Notes under the pieces: generated by a model
The model's database searches: none
What the model saw: the letters and a program-made list of their open reading frames with translations, nothing else
What the model was told of the DNA's origin: nothing
Part shown: in pieces, positions 32,301 to 40,984 of the stretch
Numbering within the stretch: position 1 is the stretch's first letter
How the letters are laid out: each line of letters starts with the position of its first letter
Translations under genes and position numbers: made by a program
DNA from: CAYQMF01 sp964418595
Lineage (GTDB): Bacteria > Planctomycetota > UBA1135 > UBA2386
NCBI GenBank assembly: GCA_964418595.1
Contig: CAYQMF010000044.1
Location: 1 to 44,219 of the forward strand
Length of the DNA: 44,219 bases
Reading direction: 5' to 3'

Positions 32301-34528
32301 AGACCGACGCCGAACTCGCCGCGCTGGTCTTCGACCGCAACGAGTTCTACGGTCGGCGTGCGCGGCGGCTGCTACAGGAGCGCAAGGCCACGTCGGTGGC
32401 GGCCACGCTGCGCGCGGCGCTCGCCGACCAGGACGAGGCGCAGCGGCTGCGCGCGCTGTGGGCGCTGCACGTGACCACGGGCCTCGACGACGCGCTGGTG
32501 GACACGCTGCTCGGCAACGACTCGGAGTACGTGCGGGCGTGGACGATCCAGCTCGCGCTCGAGGACCGCGCGGTCACCGAGAAGCAGACCGCCGCGTTCG
32601 TGCGCATGGCCGCGGAAGATCCTTCACCCGTCGTGCGCCTGTATCTGGCCTCGGCCATGCAGCGCCTGCCCGACGCGGTGCGCTTGACGCTCGCGGAGCG
32701 GCTGGCGGCGCACAGCGAGGACGCCGAAGACCACAACCTGCCGCTCATGGTGTGGTACGGCGTCGAGGCGGCGGTGGCGTCCGACCCGGCGCGCGCGCTG
32801 GCGCTGGCGCGCACGGCGACGTTGCCGCAACTCCATGACTTCATCGTGCGCCGGCTGAGCGAAGCGGGCGGCGCCGCGCTCGACGCGGTGATCGCCGCGG
32901 TGGCGGAGTGTCGCACCGCAGCGGAGGCCGCGGCCCTGCTGCGGCCGGCGCAGACCGCTCTCGAACGCCACGGCGAGGCCGACATGCCGCCGAGCTGGAC
33001 GCGTGCGTTCGACGCGGTTGCGAAGCTCGGCGATCGCGACACGCAGGAGATCGCCGTGTGGCTGGGCGGGATGTTCGGCGATGCGCGCGCGCTCCCGCAA
33101 CTGGGGCGGCTCGCGGCCGACGCGAGCGCCGATGGCCGGCAGCGCGAGCGGGCCCTCGACCTCCTGGTGCGCACCAACGGTCCGACCGCGGCGCAGTCGG
33201 TGAAGGGTCTCATCGAGGACGAGAGGTTGGGCGTGCGCGCGATCCGCGCGTTGTCGTCGTTCGACGACACCAGCACGCCGGCGCTCCTGCTCGGTCGCTA
33301 CGCGCGCCTGGGCAACGACGCCCAGCACGCCGCCATCGGCACCCTCGCCGGCCGCGTCGAGTGGGCCAAGGCGCTGCTCGTGGCGGTCGAGGGCGGGTCG
33401 GTGGCCAAGGAGGCGCTGGATGCATCCGTGCGCCAGGATCTCGCACGACACGCCGACGCCGACGTCGACGCCGCGCTCACGCGGGTATGGGGCCGCACCA
33501 AGATTCCGACCGACGAGATCCGCGAGCAGATCAAGAGCCTCGAGAAGAAGCTCACGCCGGCGGCGCTCGAACGCGCGGACCTGACGAACGGGCGGGCGCT
33601 CTTCGCCCGCACGTGCATGACGTGCCACAAGCTGTTCGGCGCCGGGGTCGACTTCGGCCCCGACATCACGGGCTCCAACCGCAAGGACCTCGCCTACATC
33701 CTCGGCAACATCCTCGACCCCAACTCGGAGGTGGCGCGCGACTACATGATGACGCTCGTCCACCTGAAGTCGGGGAGCGTCGTGTCGGGGATCATCGGCG
33801 ACGAGACCGACACCGCGATCACGGTGCGGACGCAGGTCTTCTCGCAGGTGGTGTCGCGGCGCGACATCGCCCGGATCGAACGCGTGGAGGTGTCGATGAT
33901 GCCGCCCGGCCAGTTGCAGGGGATGAGCGACGCCGAGGTGCGCGACCTGATCGCCTACCTGGGCGGCGACAAGCAGGTGCCGATGAAGGCCACCGCCGAC
34001 AACGCGGCGCTGTTCTTCAACGGCAAGGACCTGAAGCTCTGGACCGCGAACCCCGATGTGTGGAGCGCGGTCGAAGGCGAACTCGTCGGCCGCACGGCGA
34101 CCGGCCTGCCGCACAACGACTTCGCGGTGAGCGACTTCTCCGTCGGCGACTTCGAGCTGACCTTCGAGATCAAGCTGGTCGACGACGCCGGCAACAGCGG
34201 CGTGCAGTTCCGCAGCGAGAGCCTGCCGAAGGGCGAGATGCGCGGCTACCAGGCCGACGTCGGCCCGGGCTGGTGGGGCAAGCTGTACGAGGAGAACGGG
34301 CGCGCGGTGCTGTGGGACAAGTCCGGCGAGGCGCACGTCCGCAAGGGCGAGTGGAACAGCTACAAGATCGTCGCGGAGGGCGCGCGCGTGCGCACCTGGA
34401 TCAACGACCAGCCGTGCGTGGATCTGGTCGATCAGCCCGGCGCGCGGCAGGGCGTGATCGGACTGCAGGTGCACTCCGGCGGACCGACGGAGGTGCGGTT
34501 CCGCAAGCTGGTGCTGACGCCGAGGTGA
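29369..34528 (+). CDS. Giant multidomain dehydrogenase/cytochrome-type protein with DUF1080
   Basis: The product is 1719 aa. A short signal peptide (MNVTPILVACLTAVVAAQ) is followed by these parts in order. FG-GAP/VCBS-like repeats: residues 20-395, repeated GDxDGDG-like loops such as VGDIDGDGRKDVL. A sugar-binding-like beta domain: about 430-580, MDFETGDLRDW to HINFDDFRLH. A PVC-type membrane-bound dehydrogenase propeller: about 597-965, MRVPDGFRVQAFASEPDL, SFTWGPDGWLYGCHG, SNPWGIDFD. HEAT-like helical repeats: about 980-1370. A haem domain with C1416-M-T-C1419-H1420, then ILGNILDPNSEVARDY. A DUF1080 / 3-keto-disaccharide hydrolase-like domain: about 1545-1719. The protein probably oxidises sugars extracytoplasmically and passes electrons through the haem. 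Normally these parts occur in two or three proteins; here they are one chain with no frameshift. Confidence 0.93.
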   Translation: MNVTPILVACLTAVVAAQNEVRSFDTKQLETRFFCEGATFGDLNRDGKADIVAGPFWYEGPEFTKARELYEPKPFETSVYSDNFFAFVHDFDADGWNDVLIIGFPGQDAAWYQNPRGEERRWTKHVVFVGVDNESPTFTDLVGDDRPELVCQHEDRLGYAVVDWSAPEKPWVWHPLSVTGIGGRFTHGLGVGDIDGDGRKDVLWKHGWWRQPESLAGDPTWEGQGVAFAGNGGAQMLVFDVDGDGDNDVVTSDNAHGYGLAWFEQTRAAGKIGFQKHKIMGSEARENAYGLVIGNLHALCAVDMNGDGLTDFVTGNRYFAHGGRDRADGEKPSVTWFELRRIDGVVSFAPHEVHADSGVGTQVVAGDIDGDGRADVVVGNKKGTFVHLQKVRAVSSRERRDEERRNLARAQRAASIDRQGVLPKGADGRALNMDFETGDLRDWTATGEAFTGAPSDGDTVAKRRNDMRSAHTGRYWVGTFEPQNSDKPRGTLSSAAFTLEHPFASFLVGGGRDRSTRVEIVRADTGEVVFTASGRDDEAMVSVDVDLVDHVGKQVFVRLVDDATGHWGHINFDDFRLHAELANTAAATPQGFTAAEATKRMRVPDGFRVQAFASEPDLHQPVALALDERGRVWVAEAFSYPRRQKEGEGKDNILVFEDRDGDGVMDKRTVFASGLNLVSGLEVGFGGVWVGAAPYLMFIPDKDGDLVPDGEPRILLDGWHYEDTHETLNSFTWGPDGWLYGCHGVFTHSRVGKPGTPNDQRQRINAGVWRFHPQREEFEVFAHGSSNPWGIDFDDRGQAFITACVIPHLYHVIQGAAYRRQSGEHFNPYVYDDITTIADHLHYVGASPWDGNSLSDSVGGGHAHCGAMIYRGGRFPAQYQGAIFMDNIHGHRLNTDILHRAGSGFSGSHGPDFLVSNDKWFMGIAMDYGHDGNVWLIDWYDKQNCHLKDPEVWDRSNGRLYKVSYGDDAVPVADLHAKTDAELAALVFDRNEFYGRRARRLLQERKATSVAATLRAALADQDEAQRLRALWALHVTTGLDDALVDTLLGNDSEYVRAWTIQLALEDRAVTEKQTAAFVRMAAEDPSPVVRLYLASAMQRLPDAVRLTLAERLAAHSEDAEDHNLPLMVWYGVEAAVASDPARALALARTATLPQLHDFIVRRLSEAGGAALDAVIAAVAECRTAAEAAALLRPAQTALERHGEADMPPSWTRAFDAVAKLGDRDTQEIAVWLGGMFGDARALPQLGRLAADASADGRQRERALDLLVRTNGPTAAQSVKGLIEDERLGVRAIRALSSFDDTSTPALLLGRYARLGNDAQHAAIGTLAGRVEWAKALLVAVEGGSVAKEALDASVRQDLARHADADVDAALTRVWGRTKIPTDEIREQIKSLEKKLTPAALERADLTNGRALFARTCMTCHKLFGAGVDFGPDITGSNRKDLAYILGNILDPNSEVARDYMMTLVHLKSGSVVSGIIGDETDTAITVRTQVFSQVVSRRDIARIERVEVSMMPPGQLQGMSDAEVRDLIAYLGGDKQVPMKATADNAALFFNGKDLKLWTANPDVWSAVEGELVGRTATGLPHNDFAVSDFSVGDFELTFEIKLVDDAGNSGVQFRSESLPKGEMRGYQADVGPGWWGKLYEENGRAVLWDKSGEAHVRKGEWNSYKIVAEGARVRTWINDQPCVDLVDQPGARQGVIGLQVHSGGPTEVRFRKLVLTPR

Positions 34529-34550
34529 CAGTTCGCGGCGCCGGCTTCGG

Positions 34551-35411
34551 TCAGTGCTGCCGCGGCTCCGAAATCATCGCGGAGCCCTCGTCCCAGGCCG
34601 TGCCGATCGGCATCGCGTCGTACACGCGCATCAGCTCGTCGTGGGGCACGTTCTCGCGGTCGAGGTACTTCGCGCGCAGCGCGCGGCGCTCCTCGATGGG
34701 CCTTTGGTTGAACGCCGCGATGCGCGCACGGCGCTGTTCCCGAAGAAGCGCGCCCTCGTAGTCCTTGACCGCGGCGATCGAAGGGTAGCGCGCGAGCGGC
34801 ATGACGACGATCACGTTGGCGCGTTGGCCACCGACGTGCCCGCCGGAGCCGGTGATGATCCGTTCGTACCCTGGCAGGAGAGGCGGCGTCGGTCCGTCTG
34901 CGGCGACGACGGTGTAGAGACCACGCTCCATGGCATCCATTGCGGCCAAACCGACCTCGACCTTGCGAAGCTTGCGCGCGCGTACGACATCGGCGTCGAG
35001 GCCTTCGTCTTCACCGGTGCGGGCGTCGTCAAGAGCGGCGCAGTGCAGCTGATATGCAGTAAGCCGCATACGTCGCAGGTAGTTCAACTGTTGGAGCGAT
35101 AGCTTGCCTGGACTGGGGAAGCTCCGGTACTCCAGAGGGAGCTCTTCTCGGGCAGCTCGGTCCTTGGCGGCGTCGGGCCGACTCGGAGCGAGAATCGCCC
35201 GTCCGGGGTCGCCGGGACTTCCGTCCGTCGAGTGGGAAAGAGGTATCGCCCCGCCAGCGATTGGGGCTGGGATACCAGCACCGGAGTCCAGGTGGGTTTC
35301 GAGAGTGGCCGAACCGCCAAGTCCGTACACTACGCCCACGAGCACGACTGCCGCGATCCAGACCAACGCCAACCAGAACCGTGCGCTGTGGTTCGAGGAA
35401 CGACTCTGCAT
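34551..35411 (-). CDS. Membrane-anchored hypothetical protein (module copy 3, second gene)
   Basis: The product is 286 aa, starting at the ATG at 35409-35411. A transmembrane helix (FWLALVWIAAVVLVGVVYGL, about 12-31) is followed by a Pro/Gly/Ser-rich linker to about residue 85, a helical domain (LSLQQLNYLRRMRLTAYQL), a Gly-rich strand IITGSGGHVGGQRANVIVV and a helical Arg-rich end. This plan matches the protein at 8427-9290: anchor, linker, helices, a strand with Gly pairs, then a charged tail. It starts 5 bp after the stop of the Cys-rich protein gene. No family recognised; the topology with the bulk outside the cytoplasm is inferred. Confidence 0.78.
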   Translation of the reverse strand: MQSRSSNHSARFWLALVWIAAVVLVGVVYGLGGSATLETHLDSGAGIPAPIAGGAIPLSHSTDGSPGDPGRAILAPSRPDAAKDRAAREELPLEYRSFPSPGKLSLQQLNYLRRMRLTAYQLHCAALDDARTGEDEGLDADVVRARKLRKVEVGLAAMDAMERGLYTVVAADGPTPPLLPGYERIITGSGGHVGGQRANVIVVMPLARYPSIAAVKDYEGALLREQRRARIAAFNQRPIEERRALRAKYLDRENVPHDELMRVYDAMPIGTAWDEGSAMISEPRQH

Positions 35412-35416
35412 CGGCT

Positions 35417-35992
35417 CTACTCGCACGCGGTACACTTGACTCTCATGATCACACCCGCGCACAGCGTCGAGCTGCTCGCGGTTTCGTAGATGCCGACGAA
35501 GACTTGGTTGCCCGTCCTGGCTCCTGTCTCGTCGCACCCGGTCGCGGAGCTCGTAAGCGTTCCGAAGTCGTAGTTGAGGACGTTGAGTCGCGCGGGCCAG
35601 CCGGTCTTCTCGGCCCAGACCCCGCCCGGGTAGCACTCCTCAGGCCGATCGTTGTAGACGATGAGTTCGAGATCGTAGCTCCAGGAACATCCGGCGGGCC
35701 CCGTGCACTCGAACCACCCTGTGCAGCTGCCGTGATTCAGCGACTCGTTCGAGATCTCGAGGTACCCGAACATGTCGGGTCCGCCCCCCGTACAGTCGCA
35801 GGGCACGTCGAGCCACTGCATGTCCTGATCCTTGACGGCGGCGCACCCTGTGCAGGGCGCCATCCTCGGTGCCGGATTGGCCGTCAGGGCGGCGGTCCCT
35901 TGGGACAAGGTCGACATAGTGACCGGTCGCACGGCAAGCGCCGTGGCGACGAAGACGAGTGGAAGAGCGAGACTGGACGCGAATCCGAGCAT
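35417..35992 (-). CDS. Secreted Cys-rich hypothetical protein (module copy 3, first gene)
   Basis: The product is 191 aa from the ATG at 35990-35992, with the signal peptide MLGFASSLALPLVFVATAL. A start at 36052 would add 20 mostly Arg/Ser residues. The mature part has about 12 cysteines, including APCTGC, VPCDCTG and CTGWFECTGPAGC. It ends GVIMRVKCTACE, the same hydrophobic-strand-plus-CxxC end as the protein at 9465-9998. It could be disulphide-stabilised or metal-binding in the periplasm or outside. The sigma-like gene at 36219 diverges from this one, and a run of ten G (36062-36071) lies between. Confidence 0.75.
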   Translation of the reverse strand: MLGFASSLALPLVFVATALAVRPVTMSTLSQGTAALTANPAPRMAPCTGCAAVKDQDMQWLDVPCDCTGGGPDMFGYLEISNESLNHGSCTGWFECTGPAGCSWSYDLELIVYNDRPEECYPGGVWAEKTGWPARLNVLNYDFGTLTSSATGCDETGARTGNQVFVGIYETASSSTLCAGVIMRVKCTACE

Positions 35993-36218
35993 GAGCCTGG
36001 CCTCGACGGTCGGGGAGGATCGACGGCGCCGCCGACATGGTGACGCACTCATTTCCCAAGAGGGGGGGGGGCACCGTTTTGTTGGTTGCACACCATTCGA
36101 TTGGGTGGGCAGGGAGGACTCGTCGTGAAGTCGCGATGGCAGTCGGGAGGGATCTGCGCGTCGACCGTTCGAAAACCGGACACCACAGGCGACGCCGATC
36201 GCGCTACGTTTCTCAACC

Positions 36219-36752
36219 ATGACGGAGACTTCGGCGAACGGCGATGAGGCGCGGCCACTGCGTCAGGAGGACTTGGATGCGGCGCGTTCAGCCGGCGCCG
36301 CCGGGGCCCGTACTGTGACGGCGCGCGGCGATGTGATCGCTACCGCGGCGGAGCGCACGGTCGACGCGCTCGTGTCCGCGGTGATGCAGGGCAAGCTGGT
36401 TCAACACGTGCGCGGTTGGGGGCGCGTCGTGGGCAGGAACATCGCACGGGAGTTGATCGCCAAACCGCGACGGCTGTGTATCGACGACACGGCGGCGCCG
36501 GCGAAGGATGCATCCACTCTCCAGGGCGCTGAACCGGGAGTCACGGAGCGACTCGCGAGCCTGCTGGCTGACAAGCGCGTGGTCCTGACGAGCCGGCAGC
36601 GACAGGTCCTGTCCGCCCTCGATCCGAATCGGTCGGTGAAGGCGAACGCGGCGAGTGTCGGGATGACCCCATTCAGTCTGCGACGCATGCTGCGATCGGT
36701 GAAACGACGCCTGGGTGCGCGCGCTCGCCCCGATCGCCAGAGCGGCGGATGA
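36219..36752 (+). CDS. Divergent sigma-factor-like DNA-binding protein
   Basis: The product is 177 aa. Residues 48-85 read VDALVSAVMQGKLVQHVRGW then GRVVGRNIAREL, a weak region 2. The C-terminal part is VVLTSRQRQVLSALDPNRSV and NAASVGMTPFSLRRMLRSVK, a region 4-like helix-turn-helix. It lacks the acidic DxxD core of region 2 seen in the factor at 14460. The IS66-cut relic at 2889-3345 has the same sequence order, so this is its intact relative. It is divergent from the Cys-rich plus anchored-protein module (227 bp between starts), which it may control. It could be an atypical ECF factor or an anti-sigma partner-free regulator. Confidence 0.65.
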   Translation: MTETSANGDEARPLRQEDLDAARSAGAAGARTVTARGDVIATAAERTVDALVSAVMQGKLVQHVRGWGRVVGRNIARELIAKPRRLCIDDTAAPAKDASTLQGAEPGVTERLASLLADKRVVLTSRQRQVLSALDPNRSVKANAASVGMTPFSLRRMLRSVKRRLGARARPDRQSGG

Positions 36753-36780
36753 GGCCTGGTATCGCCGCGTTCCTGTTCCA

Positions 36781-36811
36781 CCCGATCTCGGGCGCGGCGC
36801 TTCGCGCCGCG
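36781..36811. terminator. Hairpins between convergent genes
   Basis: CCCGA/TCGGG with a 2-nt gap (36781-36792) and CGCGGCGC/GCGCCGCG with loop TTC (36793-36811) lie between the sigma-like gene (ends 36752) and the M20 peptidase gene (ends 36931 on the other strand). A bidirectional termination role is plausible, but no T-run is present. Confidence 0.35.
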
Positions 36812-36930
36812 GGAACGACGGAAGCACGGAGACCCGGAAGGCAGAGAAGGGGGCGACTTCGCCCGCTGGCTCAGAACAGGTGGCTGCCCGTGGCGCGAAG
36901 TGCCACGGCGGCTTCCTGACCGCGCCCCGC

Positions 36931-38367
<1,437 letters not shown>

Positions 38368-38453
38368 GCGCGCGAGCCTACGCAGAGCAACGCGCGCGCG
38401 TGAGGAGAAAGCCCCCTCGTGTCGCGCTGCGGCGCTCGTATGCTCCGACGCGA

Positions 38454-39041
38454 ATGAAGTGGCAGCCGATCGCGGCGATGCTCGGTCTCATCGCCCTCGC
38501 CCTGTGGCTCGTCGTCGGCGGCGACGACGACGTGGCCCTCGTCGACGGCGCGCGCGGCGTGCAGCTCCGCCTGGGTACCGGCAAGGGCGTCGTCGAGGTC
38601 CTGGAGGCCGACGGCCGCCCGGCGACATACCGCGTGCGCTTCGCGGGGGAGGAGCGGCCGGCGCGCGTGCTGACCGCGGCCGAGTTCGAGGCGATCTTCG
38701 GCGCGGAGCCCCTGCGGCTCGTGCAGGAGCCGAGCCCGAACTGGGCGTTCCACGTGCTCAACATCACGAGCTGGCCGGGGCTCCTGTGGGTCGTGGTCGG
38801 CTTCTTCGGTCAGGCACTGTTCTTCGCGCGCATGCTCGTGCAGTGGGTGGCGAGCGAGCGCGAGAAGAAGAGCGTCGTGCCGCTCGGCTTCTGGTGGCTG
38901 AGCCTGCTCGGCGGCGCGATGTTGTTCGGCTACTTCGTGTGGCGCCGCGACATCATCGGCGTGCTCGGCCAGACGACGGGGGTCGTGGTGTATGCGCGCA
39001 ACCTGCGCCTGATCTACAAGGCGCGCGCGGCGGCGGCGTGA
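38454..39041 (+). CDS. Lipid A biosynthesis-like (LAB_N) domain membrane protein
   Basis: The product is 195 aa. A hydrophobic N-terminus (PIAAMLGLIALALWLVVGG) is followed by a small beta-rich loop (40-105), then the LAB_N domain with SWPGLLWVVVGFFGQALFFA, RMLVQWVASEREKKSVVPLG and FWWLSLLGGAMLFGYFVWRR. This domain is also found on lipid A acyltransferases and in small membrane proteins of unknown function. Envelope lipid chemistry is plausible. The ATG at 38454 is chosen over a GTG at 38400, which would add a basic leader. Confidence 0.85.
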   Translation: MKWQPIAAMLGLIALALWLVVGGDDDVALVDGARGVQLRLGTGKGVVEVLEADGRPATYRVRFAGEERPARVLTAAEFEAIFGAEPLRLVQEPSPNWAFHVLNITSWPGLLWVVVGFFGQALFFARMLVQWVASEREKKSVVPLGFWWLSLLGGAMLFGYFVWRRDIIGVLGQTTGVVVYARNLRLIYKARAAAA

Positions 39042-39077
39042 GCCTGGGCTATCCTGCGCCGCTCCTGGAGTGACGCG

Positions 39078-39923
39078 ATGACGAAGCTTGCGGTCTTGGG
39101 CACCGGTCTGTTGGGCAGCGGCGTGGTCGAGAACCTGCTCGCCAAGGGGCAGGCGGTGCGGGTGTGGAACCGGTCGCGGCCAAAGCTCGCCCCGCTCGTG
39201 GCCAGGGGCGCCGTCGCCTGCGACACGCCGGCGGCGGCGGTCGCGGGCTGCGCGCGCGTCCACCTCGTGCTGGCCGAAGACGACGCCGTCGACGCCGTGG
39301 TCAGCGCCCTGCGCCCCGGTCTCGGTGCCGGTGTGCCGATCCTCGATCACTCGACGAACCTGCCGGCGCGGGTCGCCGCCCGTTGCACCGCGCTCGCGGC
39401 GGCCGGCGTGCGCTACCTGCACGCGCCCGTGTTCATGTCGCCCGACAACGCGCGCAACGCGACGGGCCTGATGCTGATCGCCGGGCCCGCGGCGGAGGTC
39501 GAGCCCCTCCTCGACGGCCTGCGCGGCATGACCGGCACCGTCTGGCACTGTGGCGAGCGCCGCGACCTCGCCGCCTTCCACAAGCTGGCCGGCAACGGGA
39601 TGATCATGGCCCTGACCGGGGTGCTGGGTGACCTGCTGGCGATGGGAAGGTCAGCGAGCCTCGAGGCGAAGGACGTGCTCGCCCTGTTCGACGTGTTCAA
39701 GGTCGGCGGCGGGATCCCGTTCTTCGGGCAGCGCGTGGCGAAGGCGGGGGAAGCGCCGGCGACCTTCGAGCTGGCGATGGCGCGCAAGGATGTCGGGCTG
39801 ATGCTGAAGACCGCGGGCGAGCGGGCGCTGACGGTGCTGCCGGCGATCGCGGCGGCGATGGATCGCAGGCTCGCCGAAGGGGCCGGGGCGCAGGACTACG
39901 CGGTGTTCGCGAAGGGGCGGTAG
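39078..39923 (+). CDS. NAD-binding 3-hydroxyisobutyrate-dehydrogenase-like oxidoreductase
   Basis: The product is 281 aa, with GGAG 8 bases before the ATG. The Rossmann loop AVLGTGLLGSGVVENLLAKG is followed by VRVWNRSRPKLAPL, ILDHSTNLPARVA (in place of the usual D.ST.-P), YLHAPVFMSPDNARNATGLM and FHKLAGNGMIMALTGVLGDL, where K is the catalytic Lys of the family. It probably acts on a short hydroxyacid or a related semialdehyde. It is 37 bp downstream of the LAB_N gene on the same strand, with no evident link in function. Confidence 0.92.
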   Translation: MTKLAVLGTGLLGSGVVENLLAKGQAVRVWNRSRPKLAPLVARGAVACDTPAAAVAGCARVHLVLAEDDAVDAVVSALRPGLGAGVPILDHSTNLPARVAARCTALAAAGVRYLHAPVFMSPDNARNATGLMLIAGPAAEVEPLLDGLRGMTGTVWHCGERRDLAAFHKLAGNGMIMALTGVLGDLLAMGRSASLEAKDVLALFDVFKVGGGIPFFGQRVAKAGEAPATFELAMARKDVGLMLKTAGERALTVLPAIAAAMDRRLAEGAGAQDYAVFAKGR

Positions 39924-39951
39924 GGGGCGAGTCGGAAGGGGGCGAGTGGGG

Positions 39952-40180
39952 GTACGTTTCGGGCACGGGCTCCGCTCCGCGGTGCTTTGCACCGCGGAGC
40001 TGGGCACGGACGCGTTCACGGGACGGGAACGGGGAGAGGTCGGCGCGAATCGTCGGAGGCGTCGGGCCGCGCGCTCGTCCGTGCCCCCCTCTCCCCTTCT
40101 TTCCCCTTCCCGTCGTGAACGTGCCCGAGCCCAGCTCGTCGGCGCGCAGCGCCGACGAGCGGAGCCCGTGCCCGACGTAC
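39952..40180. repeat. 229-bp inverted repeat with a hairpin at each arm
   Basis: The left arm from 39952 (GTACGT) and the complement of the right arm ending at 40180 agree over roughly 80 bases with small gaps. Shared blocks include CGGGCACGGGCTCCGCTC, GAGCTGGGC, CGTTCACG and GACGGGAA. Each arm carries its own different 12-bp hairpin: GCTCCGCGGTGC/GCACCGCGGAGC with loop TTT (39974-40000), and GCTCGTCGGCGC/GCGCCGACGAGC with loop GCA (40134-40160). The arms match outside the tips but not at the tips, so they look like two members of a REP-like palindromic family placed head to head. It fills the space between two convergent genes. Confidence 0.75.
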
Positions 40181-40219
40181 TCCGCGCCACGCACCCGACG
40201 CTCCGCACCCGCCTCCCCC

Positions 40220-40984
40220 TCACTCCAACTCCAACCCCTTCTCCTCCTCTCGCGTGATCCCCGTCTCGAACCGGCTCCCCAGGTACACCCGCTTCACCGT
40301 CTCGTTCTCGATGATGCTGCGGGCATCGCCTTCGGCGATCACCTTCCCCTGATCGAGGATGTAGCTGCGATCCGAGATGCGCAGCGTTTCCGCCACGCTG
40401 TGATCGGTGATGAGGATCGCGATGTTCCTGGCCCGCAGCGTCACCAGGATCTTCTGGATCTCCTCGACCGTGATCGGGTCGACGCCGGCGAACGGCTCGT
40501 CGAGCAGCAGGAGCGCCGGGCGCGTGGCCAGCGCGCGGCTGATCTCGAGGCGGCGGCGCTCGCCGCCGGACAGGGTGTTGGCCTTCGAGTCGAGCAGTCG
40601 GGTCAGCGCCAGCTCGTCGAGCAGCTCGATGGCCTGGTCGTGTCGCTCCGCCCGCGGCACACCGCGCGCCTCGAGCACCGCCAGCACGTTGTCGAGCACG
40701 GTCATGTTGCGGAACACCGACGGTTCCTGCGACAGGTAGCCGAGGCCTTGGCGGGCGCGGCGGTACATCGGCATCTTGGTGATGTCCTTGCCGCGGAAGG
40801 CCACGCGGCCGCTGTCGGGACTCACCATGCCGACGACCATGCGGAAGGTGGTGGTCTTGCCGGCGCCGTTCGGACCGAGCAGGCCCACGATCTCGCCCTC
40901 GTCGACGCGGACGTTGACGTGGTCGACGACGCGACGGCGGCGGTAGGTCTTGCTGAGGTTCTCGGTGACGAGGAGCTCGGCCAT
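40220..40984 (-). CDS. lptB: LPS export ABC transporter ATP-binding protein
   Basis: The product is 254 aa, the usual LptB length. Walker A is GLLGPNGAGKTTTF, with the Q-loop in GYLSQEPSVF, signature LSGGERRRLEI, Walker B ALLLLDEPFAGVDP and H-loop ILITDHSV. The C-terminus IENETVKRVYLGSRF is the LptB/LivF-type ending. It drives transport of lipopolysaccharide-like lipids from the inner to the outer membrane with LptFG. Its start overlaps the lepB stop by one base (TGATG). The call rests on the full sequence pattern and on the lack of amino-acid transporter genes nearby. Confidence 0.9.
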   Translation of the reverse strand: MAELLVTENLSKTYRRRRVVDHVNVRVDEGEIVGLLGPNGAGKTTTFRMVVGMVSPDSGRVAFRGKDITKMPMYRRARQGLGYLSQEPSVFRNMTVLDNVLAVLEARGVPRAERHDQAIELLDELALTRLLDSKANTLSGGERRRLEISRALATRPALLLLDEPFAGVDPITVEEIQKILVTLRARNIAILITDHSVAETLRISDRSYILDQGKVIAEGDARSIIENETVKRVYLGSRFETGITREEEKGLELE

